Numbered from the stretch's first letter, positions 14,953-23,896 are shown. The stretch: 32,479 bases of DNA from Candidatus Cloacimonadota bacterium (GCA_028681035.1 JAQUJJ010000032.1:1-32479); one strand, 5' to 3'. The notes: generated by a model from the sequence alone, not told the origin. A program made the numbers and translations.

Positions 14953-17900
14953 AAAAGTATTTTACCTTCCTAATTCTTCTTGCTTTCATGGTGCCAATGT
15001 TTGGACAGTGGCACGTGGACGAGAATTTTGATAACCTAACTACCCTGCCTGCGGGCTGGACAACTCGCGATGATGGAGATGGCAGCATTTGGCGCAATCT
15101 GAATAATGTTAGCCATGCTCATTCTGGAACACGGTCAGTTTTTGTGGATAATTATTTGCCTAATCAGAATAGCGATTGGCTGATTACTCCACATTTAACC
15201 ATAGCAAGCGGAGATTCACTTAAGTTCTGGACACGGAGCTGGACAAGCACCGAAAACCTGAAAGTATATGTATCCACCACTGGAACCGCGGTAAGTAACT
15301 TTAATAACCAGATTTTAAACTTGCAAGGCATTGGCACTACATACCAAATGGCAAGCTACAATCTCTCAGCCTTTGCGGGAATGAACATCTATATCGGCTT
15401 TTTCTGGCAATGCTCGAACTATGCTATTCTGGTGGATGATATCCGCATCGGGCAGCCAATAGTAATAAGCCCAGAGCTAAACCTGCCCGCAAGCATCTCA
15501 TTCATTCAGGGAGAAAGCTATAGCTTGGATTGCAGCCCCTATGTCGTGGCTACCGAACTAAGCTCTGCAAGCATTAGCTGGTTACCTACGGAGCATGTGA
15601 ATGTAAGTAGCACTGGTTTGAACCTAAACTTTAGCAGCCCGGATTGGCACGGCGAAGAGAACATTGTGTTTACTATGCACGATGCGATAAGCGGTTTAAG
15701 TGCAACCGACACCATGCTAGTAACAGTAACCCCTATACCAGTAATAGATTTGGCTCTTATCAGTATCTCTTCTCCGCGTTTGGTGGAATATGTGAATGCT
15801 CCCTTTACTCCCAAAGTAATAATAAGTAACAATGGACTAAACCAATGGGACGATCAGGTGCTTATCCAATACACCTTGCGCAGTGCAGCAGGAACTACTA
15901 TTGCCAATAGCGAAGTGTTCTATGGAGGAGCATTAACGCCCCAGCAAACGGCAGAGGTGCAATTCCCCGAACAAACGATAAGCGAAGCAGGCAGCTACCA
16001 AGCGACATTTACTATCAGTGCTGAAGATGGGAATCCTGCCAATAACAGTATTACACGTGCGTTTTCTGTAGTATTACGCATCAACGCCGGCGGACCTGAT
16101 GCTTTTGGTTTCAGGTATCTGGATAGCACCACAGAAGGCGGACCAGTATTTGATTGGATAGATATAAGTGCCACAGGAACGTCCAGTATTATGTATGGCG
16201 TAAACCAATGGTATGGCGATGATAATTTCAGCGAGCCTATCCCCTTGGGATTTTCTTTCCCCTTCTACGGAAACAGCTACAGCGAAGCTTATGTGGACAT
16301 AAACGGCGAAATCTTGCTGGCAACCAATAACTGGTATAACCATTACCCAAGCCAAGGCTGGGGTGGGGATGGAAACATGTTTAACTATATGTATCCCATA
16401 CCAGGTTATACTCAGATGCCAGGCTTGATATCTGTGTATTGGGACGATCTGGAAGCAGACCAAGGCACTGGGAACGTATATTTCCAAAGCTTTGGGACAA
16501 GCCCCAATGCCTATACGGTAATCCAATGGCATAATTTGCGCTTCCGTGCGGGAACAGGTGCTACATCACTATTAGATTTTGAAGTTATCCTGTACGAAAA
16601 CGGCGAAATAGTAATGCAATACAACCACACTGCCACAGGGCAAACCGGTGCTACCATCCCACATGAAAACGGAGCTAGCAGCACAGTAGCCCTGCAAAAT
16701 GATAATGGCACGATTGGCTTATGCTACTTACGGGAAATTGTACAGAATAACACCTATATCGGTGTGGAACCGGCAGGGAATATGCTGTTCGACGGCTTGG
16801 CGATTCGTTTCTATAGTGGAACAGATCAGCAAGCTCCCATTATTACTCACTCTGCGCCGGGTAATACCTTTGAACCAAGCCCCGTGCTGAAGGCACGAGT
16901 GATAGACCAAAGCGCACTTAGTGCCGTAATCTTGATGTACAACACAGGCGCAGGCTGGCTTGAAGTGACAGGGACATCCACTGGTAATAACAACTACGAG
17001 TTCCAGATGCCTGCCTTGCCCTTGGGAAGCACACTTACTTATTACATTCAGGCTACAGATGTGCTAAACAATAGCAGCACCCTGCCAGATGAAGACTATC
17101 ATAGCTTCGATATCCTTCCCCATGTTAACCGTAGTGTGCTGCTTGCATATAGCGGTTCTCAGGATTACCAACGTACTGAGCTTGCCGTTTACGAAACCCT
17201 GCTTGCCAACATGAATATCGCTTATGATAAGTATAACTGGGAAGAATACGATAGCTACAGCTTTTCCAGTAACTATTCCACGATAATCGCCTATGCTTCG
17301 GTAGGCAGCCAAAGTCCCAAAGCTCTCAATTTTGCCAGCGTGCTGATGAACTACCTGGATTCTGGCAGCATTACAGCCCCCAAGAACCTATTCTTTGCCT
17401 CCGATGGATGGGCATATAGCCAGAGTGGAACGCCCAACTCCAACACCATGAAACAGCTTCTAAATGGCTACCTTCGCACCGATTATATTGGTACAAGTTT
17501 AGGTGGTGGTTCGAATGGATTGGCAGGTCCCGAAAGCCTAAACTACCAAAATGGCACTATTCTGTGCTTGAATGGCTCTCCTATCGGTATCCCCGGTAAC
17601 GAATACAACGTTTATGCCAACAGTCCCGATTGCCTATTTAAGAATGACGCAGTACCTGATTGGTATGCAGATATGGTTCCCTACCCCGAAATAGGCTCAC
17701 AGAATGCCTTTGCCTTCGAGGATGGACCTGTGAACGGGCATGCTTATCTATATCACGGAGTATGTGCCACAAAAGTGGAGATACCAGTCTTCAAGGCTTT
17801 TTACTTTAGCTTCGATTTTAGCCAGTTAAGTAATATCAACCAACGGACGGCACTATTTACCGACCTCATGGATTGGTTCGGAGTGGTGCCATCTGCCATA

Positions 17901-18200
17901 GCCGAAGACAATAGCCCCAGCGTCCAAACAGCCCTAAAAGGGAACTATCCAAATCCCTTTAATCCCACCACTACCATCAGTTACACTATTGCAAACCCCG
18001 CACAGGTGCAACTATCGATATATAATGTTAAGGGACAGCGGGTTATCAGCCTGCTAAACAGCCAACAGCTAGCCGGAAATCACACCATTATCTGGGATGG
18101 TAAAGATGATAAAGGTTACGAAGTTGGCAGCGGTATATACTTCATCAAGTTGAGCGATGGCAAAGCTGTCGTCTCACGCAAGCTTACCCTAATTAAATAG
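14949..18200 (+). CDS. Large secreted multidomain protein with T9SS/FlgD-like C-terminal tail
   Basis: The 1083-residue protein begins with a signal peptide (MKKYFTFLILLAFMVPMFG). About 20-172 is a choice-of-anchor J (MAM-like) jelly roll (FDNLTTLPAGW, DWLITPHLTI, ILVDDIRIG). Ig/cadherin- and CARDB-like repeats run to about 375. From about 380 to 622 is a module starting GGPDAFGFRYLDS, of a kind found in secreted peptidases. An Ig-like piece follows, then about 727-980 an alpha/beta-looking region (RSVLLAYSGSQDYQRTELAVYETLL) recalling glutamine-amidotransferase-like folds. The end is a sorting-type tail with NYPNPFNPTTTISY and a final VSRKLTLIK. The protein is probably exported and cell-surface attached. 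The substrate is unknown, and no peptidase triad is evident. GAGG precedes the ATG, which overlaps the HTH-M29 gene by four bases. Confidence 0.9.
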   Translation: MKKYFTFLILLAFMVPMFGQWHVDENFDNLTTLPAGWTTRDDGDGSIWRNLNNVSHAHSGTRSVFVDNYLPNQNSDWLITPHLTIASGDSLKFWTRSWTSTENLKVYVSTTGTAVSNFNNQILNLQGIGTTYQMASYNLSAFAGMNIYIGFFWQCSNYAILVDDIRIGQPIVISPELNLPASISFIQGESYSLDCSPYVVATELSSASISWLPTEHVNVSSTGLNLNFSSPDWHGEENIVFTMHDAISGLSATDTMLVTVTPIPVIDLALISISSPRLVEYVNAPFTPKVIISNNGLNQWDDQVLIQYTLRSAAGTTIANSEVFYGGALTPQQTAEVQFPEQTISEAGSYQATFTISAEDGNPANNSITRAFSVVLRINAGGPDAFGFRYLDSTTEGGPVFDWIDISATGTSSIMYGVNQWYGDDNFSEPIPLGFSFPFYGNSYSEAYVDINGEILLATNNWYNHYPSQGWGGDGNMFNYMYPIPGYTQMPGLISVYWDDLEADQGTGNVYFQSFGTSPNAYTVIQWHNLRFRAGTGATSLLDFEVILYENGEIVMQYNHTATGQTGATIPHENGASSTVALQNDNGTIGLCYLREIVQNNTYIGVEPAGNMLFDGLAIRFYSGTDQQAPIITHSAPGNTFEPSPVLKARVIDQSALSAVILMYNTGAGWLEVTGTSTGNNNYEFQMPALPLGSTLTYYIQATDVLNNSSTLPDEDYHSFDILPHVNRSVLLAYSGSQDYQRTELAVYETLLANMNIAYDKYNWEEYDSYSFSSNYSTIIAYASVGSQSPKALNFASVLMNYLDSGSITAPKNLFFASDGWAYSQSGTPNSNTMKQLLNGYLRTDYIGTSLGGGSNGLAGPESLNYQNGTILCLNGSPIGIPGNEYNVYANSPDCLFKNDAVPDWYADMVPYPEIGSQNAFAFEDGPVNGHAYLYHGVCATKVEIPVFKAFYFSFDFSQLSNINQRTALFTDLMDWFGVVPSAIAEDNSPSVQTALKGNYPNPFNPTTTISYTIANPAQVQLSIYNVKGQRVISLLNSQQLAGNHTIIWDGKDDKGYEVGSGIYFIKLSDGKAVVSRKLTLIK

Positions 18201-18208
18201 GAGGAATT

Positions 18209-19867
18209 ATGCTTAAAAAGCTCTCTATCGCCCTTATCGCCTTGTTTCTTGTGGCAACCCTCAGTGCAGGTGATTTCATCATCGACGCCGGCACTTCCGA
18301 CAACAACAAAGTGCCGGTATATGGCTATAGCAACTACGGCTGGAGTAAGTTCTTTTACACCGCTACGGAAATGGCTGCCGCAGGTGTAACTGGCGATACC
18401 ACGTTTACCAAAATTGCCTTTAAGGTTAGCGACCCAATTACCGATTACACCATGGATAACCAGAAAATCTATATCGGTGCTTTCTATGACAGCAGTTATG
18501 GAAGCACTTCATATCCAAACACTTCTTACTATACTAATGTCTATAATGGCTCTATTACCTTCAATGGACCTGGCTGGGTAGAGATTACCTTCCAAACCCC
18601 CTATAATTACTCTGCTTCCTGGGGTCTGGAAATCCTCTGGGAAAACCGTGATGGCAGCAGGATTGGCGGACCCCCCAAATTTTACTGCGAAAGCCTAAGT
18701 AATAGCTCAGTTTACAAAACCAATAGCAGCTCTTTCCCTACATCATCAGGGTCTAGATACAGCTACCACCCCAATGTTTGGTTCATCAGCCCTGCCACAG
18801 ATGTCCCCAACCCCGCAGTAGCAGTTAGTCCTGTGGACAGTGCTACCGATGTAGGCGTAACTTCTAACCTAAGCTGGAATCACACTGGTGGTGATCCTGA
18901 TGATTACCTGTTCTCTATGTGGACATTAGACCCTCTTACCTGGATAGAAAACGGGCTGGTAACTACAGCCACAAGCTATACTCCCGCCACTTATCTGGAT
19001 TATGGCAAAACCTATTACTGGCGCGTAATCCCCCGCAATGAGTTCGGTTCGGCTATAGACTGTCCAAACTGGAGCTTTACCACGCTTGCCGACCCCTCTA
19101 TAGCTACCTTCCCGTGGACGGAAACTTTCGATGGAACATCGTTCCCTCCGAACAGTGACTGGCTACGCAAGGGCGGCAATCTTGTTGATCCTATAGTGTT
19201 AGGAGGCAGTAGTATCTGGGAACAAGGTGATTGGTTAAACGTAGCTGGTACAGACAAAGCAGCCAAGATAAATGTATGGGCAACCATAAACGGTTGGTTA
19301 ATAAGCCCGCTCTTCAATGTTAGCGATGCGGATACCTACCTAACTTTCGATCTCGCTTTCCTAAAATCCAATCAACCTCCCACGGGAACACCTCCAGCTT
19401 TAGATGGAGTTGATGACCGTTTTGCAGTATTAATCGGCGATGGCTTCACCTGGAGCACTGCAAACATCGTCCGTGAATGGAACAATACTGGCTCACCCTA
19501 CGTGCTCAACAACATCAGTACAACTGGTGAAAAAGTAATCATCGCACTTAACGGGCACATAGGGCACATCCGTATTGCTCTCTTCGCAGGCTCTACCGTA
19601 GGTAATGCCGATAACGACTTCCTTGTCAATAACATGTATGTAGGAGCTTATCTGCCAGAACCCAGTGTAGATATCGCAGTGGGAACTTTGCCAGACACCT
19701 ACACTCTATCCTGGAATGAAGTTTCCGGGGCAACGTCGTATGATGTTTATGAAGCCAATACTCCTTATGGAGATTGGAACTTTCTAGAAAACACCACAGG
19801 TTTTACTTATGAGGGCAGTACAACTACAAAAGCTTTCTACAAAGTGATAGCAAAAAACGATAGGTAA
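18209..19867 (+). CDS. Secreted protein with jelly-roll and fibronectin-like modules
   Basis: The 552-residue protein has a signal peptide (MLKKLSIALIALFLVATLSAG). An N-terminal beta-sandwich (about 20-200) is rich in Tyr, Ser and Asn. A fibronectin-like module spans about 201-295 (AVAVSPVDSATDVGVTSNLSW to YYWRVIPRNEFG). A choice-of-anchor J jelly roll spans about 300-482 (FPWTETFDGTSFPPN, GWLISPLFNV, DNDFLVNNMYVG). A second short fibronectin-like module ends the protein (TYTLSWNEVSGATSYDVYEA to AFYKVIAKNDR). It has no NPFNP-type sorting tail, unlike its upstream neighbour. A perfect AGGAGG lies five bases before the ATG, and the gene follows the previous stop by eight bases, so the two are co-transcribed. 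An adhesin or matrix role is likely but unproven. Confidence 0.9.
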   Translation: MLKKLSIALIALFLVATLSAGDFIIDAGTSDNNKVPVYGYSNYGWSKFFYTATEMAAAGVTGDTTFTKIAFKVSDPITDYTMDNQKIYIGAFYDSSYGSTSYPNTSYYTNVYNGSITFNGPGWVEITFQTPYNYSASWGLEILWENRDGSRIGGPPKFYCESLSNSSVYKTNSSSFPTSSGSRYSYHPNVWFISPATDVPNPAVAVSPVDSATDVGVTSNLSWNHTGGDPDDYLFSMWTLDPLTWIENGLVTTATSYTPATYLDYGKTYYWRVIPRNEFGSAIDCPNWSFTTLADPSIATFPWTETFDGTSFPPNSDWLRKGGNLVDPIVLGGSSIWEQGDWLNVAGTDKAAKINVWATINGWLISPLFNVSDADTYLTFDLAFLKSNQPPTGTPPALDGVDDRFAVLIGDGFTWSTANIVREWNNTGSPYVLNNISTTGEKVIIALNGHIGHIRIALFAGSTVGNADNDFLVNNMYVGAYLPEPSVDIAVGTLPDTYTLSWNEVSGATSYDVYEANTPYGDWNFLENTTGFTYEGSTTTKAFYKVIAKNDR

Positions 19868-19891
19868 ATACAGCCCTAAGTAAAAACAATG

Positions 19892-19928
19892 TCTCTCAGC
19901 CGGTTGAGCTAATGTTCAGCCGGTTTTC
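19892..19928 (+). repeat. Short direct repeat after the secreted-protein operon
   Basis: CAGCCGGTT occurs twice about 20 bases apart, and CTCA-GCCGGT-TGAG can form a small hairpin. This may mark the operon end, but it is not a standard terminator. Confidence 0.35.
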
Positions 19929-20032
19929 CTTTCCACTTGTTTCTTTTGGCTTACCAAGGTAGTTAACCGATTATCGCTTGACAATATATGCTCATAACGA
20001 AACCTGACGCTCTAAACTTAAATATAAGACCA

Positions 20033-20042
20033 AAGGTGGTGA
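20033..20042 (+). promoter_or_regulatory. Ribosome site that sets the rpsU start
   Basis: AAGGTGGTGA lies five bases before the TTG at 20048, from which S21 has its conserved N-terminus. TTGACA at 19978-19983 upstream may be a promoter -35 box. Confidence 0.6.
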
Positions 20043-20047
20043 TTTGT

Positions 20048-20254
20048 TTGCCGACAGTCGTAGCTAAAGATAACGAGTCCTTCGATTTTTTACTGAAACG
20101 CTTCAAGAAGAAATGCGAAAAAGCTGCTATTCTTTCCGAGATAAAGAAAAACCAAGCTTACGAGAAACCTAGCGTAAAGAAAAAACGCGAAGCCAACGCT
20201 GCACGCCGCAAGATGCTTAAAATCCAGCGACGCATGCAACGTTACAATAAATAG
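20048..20254 (+). CDS. rpsU: 30S ribosomal protein S21
   Basis: The 68-residue product reads [20 protein letters not shown] at its start and then [15 protein letters not shown], with a basic C-terminus ([18 protein letters not shown]), a clear S21. It belongs to the small ribosomal subunit and acts in translation initiation. The frame is open from an ATG at 19988. Family alignment and the ribosome site indicate a TTG start at 20048, because S21 proteins begin P-x-V-x-V-K-x-x-E right after the initiator. The gene is followed by two hairpins, the second a strong terminator. It then leads into cvpA-mutS2-dnaG-rpoD on the same strand. Confidence 0.93.
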   Translation: MPTVVAKDNESFDFLLKRFKKKCEKAAILSEIKKNQAYEKPSVKKKREANAARRKMLKIQRRMQRYNK

Positions 20255-20273
20255 CTTTCCTACCCCAGGAAAG
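20255..20273 (+). other. Hairpin just after rpsU
   Basis: CTTTCCT pairs with AGGAAAG around a five-base loop, directly after the rpsU stop. No T-run follows. It may be an mRNA 3' protection or processing structure. Confidence 0.5.
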
Positions 20274-20295
20274 GCACTATTGCACAAAACTTAGC

Positions 20296-20324
20296 TACAG
20301 GGATTCGTCCCTGTATGCTTTTTT
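20296..20324 (+). terminator. Rho-independent terminator with TTCG tetraloop between rpsU and cvpA
   Basis: TACAGGGA (20296-20303) and TCCCTGTA (20308-20315) form a perfect eight-base stem closed by TTCG, and six T residues follow at 20319-20324. It would set rpsU expression apart from the downstream genes. Confidence 0.92.
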
Positions 20325-20340
20325 ATAGTCGGGAGATATC

Positions 20341-20892
20341 ATGGGAATATTAGATTGGATTATCTTAGGCTTTCTGCTTTTATTTGCTATTTTAGGCTGG
20401 CGCAAGGGTGTTGCTGCTGCATTAATCCAGCTTTGCGCTTACGTAGCCACCTTCTTTTTGGCGGGGCACTATTTTCCGCTAGTCCAGCGCAGTCTGCTAA
20501 TCAAGTATCATTTGGCGCGTGGCATAGCCACGGTAATCTCTATCGTGCTTATTTTAGTGCTGGTTGCGGTAGTTGTGAAGCTTACTATCTATGCTTGTAA
20601 CCGCTTAATCTTTGCCGTTAAGCTCTCCAACATAAACAAAGCCATAGGCGCTGCGCTCGGTTTTGGGAATGGCTTGTTAGTAATCATCATCTTTATGGTT
20701 ATGCTGGATTTTGTACCTTCCATCTCCACACCCTTGAAGAACGGAGAAACCCATCGGGTGTATGCAGGGATAGACGTGCTGAAGGAAGACTTATTTAGCA
20801 AGCTGAAACTTACTGAGCGGATGAAACTAATCAAGCTGCCTAAAATTAACAAAACCATCTACGCCGTCCCCGAAGATACACGGAATAAATGA
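20341..20892 (+). CDS. CvpA-family membrane protein
   Basis: The 183-residue protein starts MGILDWIILGFLLLFAILGWRKG, the typical CvpA opening. Four hydrophobic segments lie within the first 125 residues, followed by a soluble basic C-terminus. CvpA is needed for colicin V production in E. coli and is linked to envelope homeostasis; the molecular role is not settled. A GGGAG site precedes the ATG. The stop codon overlaps the mutS2 start (ATGA), an arrangement seen in many bacteria where cvpA and mutS2 are neighbours. It lies just downstream of the rpsU terminator, so transcription probably depends on read-through or an internal promoter. Confidence 0.9.
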   Translation: MGILDWIILGFLLLFAILGWRKGVAAALIQLCAYVATFFLAGHYFPLVQRSLLIKYHLARGIATVISIVLILVLVAVVVKLTIYACNRLIFAVKLSNINKAIGAALGFGNGLLVIIIFMVMLDFVPSISTPLKNGETHRVYAGIDVLKEDLFSKLKLTERMKLIKLPKINKTIYAVPEDTRNK

Positions 20893-23231
20893 GCTATCAC
20901 AATCCTGATTTGGAATACGATGCGCTAATAAAGCAGCTTGTAAAGACTTGCCATAGCTCCTTGGGCTGTGCCATCGCCTCCGAACTGCATCCCCTCTCGG
21001 ATATTGCTGCCATCCGCAAATCCCAAAGCTTGGTTGCTGAAGTGCAGGATTTGCTTACCAGAGGCTTAGAGTTTGATTTTGAACCACTAAGCGACCTGAA
21101 TCCCCTTTTTGCGGATAGCCGCCATAGCCTGTTTGCTTACGAAGAGTTTACTGCTGTTTTTAATAATAACCACATTTCGGACGAAGTGCTGTCCCGCAGC
21201 GATTCCCTGCACGATTATCCCAATGTAAAAGCCATATTATTCAGGCTAACCGCTTTCCCGGAGCTTAACCGCCGCTACATTGAAATATTCGATTTCGAGG
21301 GCAATATCCTGGATACAGCCTCTCCGGAGCTGGCAAGCATCCGCAAACGTACGGGCATCCTGCGTGCCCGTATCCAGAAAACCATGCAGAGCATGCTGGG
21401 CGACACTCGCTATGAAAAGTTCCTGCAAGATAAGTTTGTAACACAGCGGGATGATCGCTATGTTCTTCCCTTCAAGGAAAGCTCCGTACCCTTCGTGGAT
21501 GGCATCGTTCAGAGCCATTCGGGCAGTAAAGCCACGGTGTTTATAGAGCCTGTTTCCGTGATCCCTATGAATAACGAACTCCAGATGGTGAAGCAGGAAG
21601 AAAAGCAGGAAATCTACCGCATCTTTTCGCAATATACCACGCAAGTGAAAGCCGCACAACGCCAGATTCTACGCAATCAGGATAACTTAGCACTGCTTGA
21701 TTTCCGCTTTGCCTGTGGACGCCTGTGCAAAAGTATGAATGCCGAAGTTCCGCAGATTGTTCCGCAGCCGATTGTTAATCTCAGTACTGCCCGCCATCCC
21801 TTGCTAATCCTGCGTTTAGGCAACCCTGCCAAGGTAATCCCCTTTAATATCGAGCTGGGTGAAGAGCATAAGCTGGTTATCCTCAGCGGACCCAATACCG
21901 GCGGTAAGACCGTCCTGATGAAGGCGGTTGGTTTAATCACGCTGATGGCGTTATCCGGGCTTCCTGTCCCTGTGGATGAAAGCAGTAAGATTGGTATGTT
22001 CAGCAATGTTTTTGCCGATATTGGGGACGACCAATCCATCGAAAACGCCCTCTCCACTTTTTCCTCGCACCTGGATAAAATTAGTAAAATGCTACATGGT
22101 GCCAGTACGGACAGCCTGATTTTGATAGATGAGATAGGCGCAGCAACAGATCCACAGCAAGGCTCTGCCTTAGCTCAAGCCATTCTGGAACGCTTTGCCG
22201 AGCTTGCCTGTCCGGGCATCGTTACCACCCACTACACTTCGCTAAAGATATTCGGCGAGCAGCATCCCAATTGTGTAAATGCTTCCATGCAGTTTGATCT
22301 GAAGAGCCTGCATCCCACTTACAAGTTTGTTCCGGGTTTTCCTGGCGATAGTTTTGCCATAGAAGTTGCCGCTTCTCTGGGCTTGGATAATCTGCTTATT
22401 GAGCGCGCCAAAGAGCTTTCCGGTAGCCAGAATCAGGATTTCACCAGTCTGCTAAAGAAGATGCAGGAAGAGAAGAAGAAACTGAGTGTGCAAACCTACC
22501 AGTTCGAGCTGAAGACCCGCAACCTGAGTGCGAAGATAGAAGAGCTGGAGAATAAGGAAGCGATTTGGGAAGCAGAGCTAAAGCAGAGACGGCAAAACCA
22601 CCTGAAAGAGCTGCAAAAGGAACTGATTTCTCAACAGAAGATTTATGCCGCTGAGCTTAGTGAGCTTAAGAAACTTGACAAAAGCGAACGCAAATCACTT
22701 TCGGAAAGAAAATTGCATGAAGTAAATGTCAAGAGTGCCGAGCTTCAAACAGAACTGATCAGCAGTGGCTGCGAATCTCATAAACCCTTGCCAAATCCCA
22801 AACCGGGAGACCGGGTATGGTTGGCAAACTTTGATGCAGAGGCTGTGGTGGTATCCATCTCTGGCGATAGCGCAACCGTTGATATGAACGGCATCAGTTT
22901 TAAAACGCCAAGCGAGAGCCTGTACGCATCCAAAGCCGTTAATCGAGAAACTAAGACCGAAATCTTTATAAAAAGTACGGTTAGCCCCAAAGCTAAATTT
23001 GAGCTTAAACTGCTAGGACTAACCTTTGACGAAGCCCGACCCTTGATAGATGAATTCATTGACGATGCAGCATTTGCAGGTTTACACTCTTTACGCATTG
23101 TACATGGCAAGGGCACGGGCGTACTACGCAACAAGGTGCAGAGTTACCTTAAGCGCCGTAAAGGAATACTGGAAATAGGCACGCCGCCAATGAACGAAGG
23201 CGGTAGTGGCGTAACCGTGGTGAAGATTTAA
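20889..23231 (+). CDS. mutS2: Endonuclease MutS2
   Basis: The 780-residue protein has a MutS-type core and ATPase: Walker A GPNTGGKT at 334-341, Walker B LILIDEIGAATDP with D414 and E415, and the TTHYTSLK switch. A long charged coiled coil (about 515-620) follows, then a KOW-like beta segment (KPGDRVWLANFDAEAVVV). The C-terminal Smr domain (about 700-780) has LRIVHGKGTGVLRNKV. MutS2 lacks the mismatch-binding domain; members suppress homologous recombination or act in ribosome collision rescue. The first Smr motif reads LKLLGL in place of the usual LDLRG, so nuclease activity could be altered. The HGKGTG motif is intact. It overlaps cvpA by four bases. The long repeat gap follows. Confidence 0.95.
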   Translation: MSYHNPDLEYDALIKQLVKTCHSSLGCAIASELHPLSDIAAIRKSQSLVAEVQDLLTRGLEFDFEPLSDLNPLFADSRHSLFAYEEFTAVFNNNHISDEVLSRSDSLHDYPNVKAILFRLTAFPELNRRYIEIFDFEGNILDTASPELASIRKRTGILRARIQKTMQSMLGDTRYEKFLQDKFVTQRDDRYVLPFKESSVPFVDGIVQSHSGSKATVFIEPVSVIPMNNELQMVKQEEKQEIYRIFSQYTTQVKAAQRQILRNQDNLALLDFRFACGRLCKSMNAEVPQIVPQPIVNLSTARHPLLILRLGNPAKVIPFNIELGEEHKLVILSGPNTGGKTVLMKAVGLITLMALSGLPVPVDESSKIGMFSNVFADIGDDQSIENALSTFSSHLDKISKMLHGASTDSLILIDEIGAATDPQQGSALAQAILERFAELACPGIVTTHYTSLKIFGEQHPNCVNASMQFDLKSLHPTYKFVPGFPGDSFAIEVAASLGLDNLLIERAKELSGSQNQDFTSLLKKMQEEKKKLSVQTYQFELKTRNLSAKIEELENKEAIWEAELKQRRQNHLKELQKELISQQKIYAAELSELKKLDKSERKSLSERKLHEVNVKSAELQTELISSGCESHKPLPNPKPGDRVWLANFDAEAVVVSISGDSATVDMNGISFKTPSESLYASKAVNRETKTEIFIKSTVSPKAKFELKLLGLTFDEARPLIDEFIDDAAFAGLHSLRIVHGKGTGVLRNKVQSYLKRRKGILEIGTPPMNEGGSGVTVVKI

Positions 23232-23281
23232 ATTATAAATTATGAGTTAAGAGTTAAGCCGAGTAGATACCATGTTATTTT

Positions 23282-23308
23282 AGGGCTGGATTCCCGCCTC
23301 CGCGGGAA
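23282..23308. repeat. REP-like palindrome, copy 1
   Basis: GGGCTGGATTCCCGCCTCCG begins the element; TTCCCGC (23291-23297) pairs with GCGGGAA (23302-23308). A related palindrome with the same GGGCTGGATTC flank, in opposite orientation, is at 32149-32177. This kind of intergenic palindrome is common in many Gram-negative genomes. Confidence 0.75.
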
Positions 23309-23351
23309 CGACAGCGTGTTCTTTACTTGTTGAAAGGTGCCTGAAAGCGTG

Positions 23352-23408
23352 TTCCTTGCTTATCCGAAGGGGGACCGATCGGGATCCGATCGGGATCTCA
23401 TCGGGATT
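23352..23408. repeat. TTCCTTGCTTATCCGAAG/GATCGGGAT repeat block, half copy
   Basis: TTCCTTGCTTATCCGAAG is followed by CCGATCGGGAT twice in direct succession (23375-23385 and 23386-23396), then CTCATCGGGATT. It matches the left half of the hairpin element at 32217-32330, but the right inverted end is missing here. Confidence 0.75.
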
Positions 23409-23474
23409 AATCAGGAGCAGGCCCTGTGCAGTCCACGTTTGAAACAGCAGCGGATGAGCAAGAAGAGACAAGGT

Positions 23475-23570
23475 GATGAAGTGACAAAGTAACAAGGTGA
23501 AGAAGTAACAAAGTAACAAGGTGAAGAAGTAACAAAGTAACAAGGTGAAGAAGTGACAAAGTAACAAGGT
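23475..23570. repeat. 24-bp tandem array built of 8-bp subunits
   Basis: Four consecutive units of three 8-mers (GAAGAAGT, AACAAAGT, AACAAGGT) differ only by single changes such as GAAGAAGT to GATGAAGT. The pattern continues less regularly to 23594 and reappears inside the 116-bp units. Purines are strongly biased to the plus strand. Confidence 0.92.
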
Positions 23571-23896
23571 GATAAAGTGATGAAGTGCTGGCGTGTTTAT
23601 AGCCGCCTCTTTCTCTCTTTTCCCTCTTTTCTCTTTTACTCTTTGTTAAATAAAAAAGAAGTGATGAAGTGACAAAGTAACAAGGTGATAAAGTGATGAA
23701 GTGCTGGCGTGTTTATAGCCGCCTCTTTCTCTCTTTTCCCTCTTTTTCTCTTTTACTCTTTGTTAAAAAAAAGAAGTGAAGAAGTGAAGAAGTGATGAAG
23801 TGAAAAAAGTGCGAAAGATGTGTATTGTAGCCGTCTCTTTCTCGCTTTTCCCTCTTTTACTCTTTTACTCTTTGTTAAACAAAAAGAAGTGATGAA
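23550..23896. repeat. Three tandem copies of a 116-bp repeat reaching the dnaG start
   Basis: Copy A (from 23550) and copy B (from 23666) are nearly identical, differing by short indels in T- and A-runs. Copy C (about 23774-23880) is diverged. Each runs from a GAAGTGA-type purine stretch through a pyrimidine-rich stretch ending CTCTTTTACTCTTTGTTAAA, which is the reverse complement of the ends of the 12331-12537 segment. Then A-rich sequence and GAAGTGATGAA start the next unit. The fourth start of this motif (23886-23896) directly precedes the dnaG ATG. Confidence 0.9.

Larger units (their letters stand above)
23232..23896. other. 665-bp repeat-filled gap between mutS2 and dnaG
   Basis: The gap contains no credible gene. 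In order it holds a short palindrome (23291-23308), a TATCCGAA/GATCGGGAT repeat block (23352-23408), a 24-bp tandem array (23475-23570) and three units of a 116-bp repeat that runs into the dnaG start. All are listed separately. Confidence 0.85.

Noticed and set aside
23280..23567. Minus-strand frame of 95 codons with an 8-residue LLLCYFFT-like repeat
   Set aside because: It is the 24-bp DNA array read in frame, followed by the REP-like and GATCGGGAT repeats; there is no ribosome site, and composition is set by the DNA repeat.
23475..23896. CRISPR array
   Set aside because: The repeats are contiguous and mutually similar without unique spacers of constant length, and no cas gene is near.
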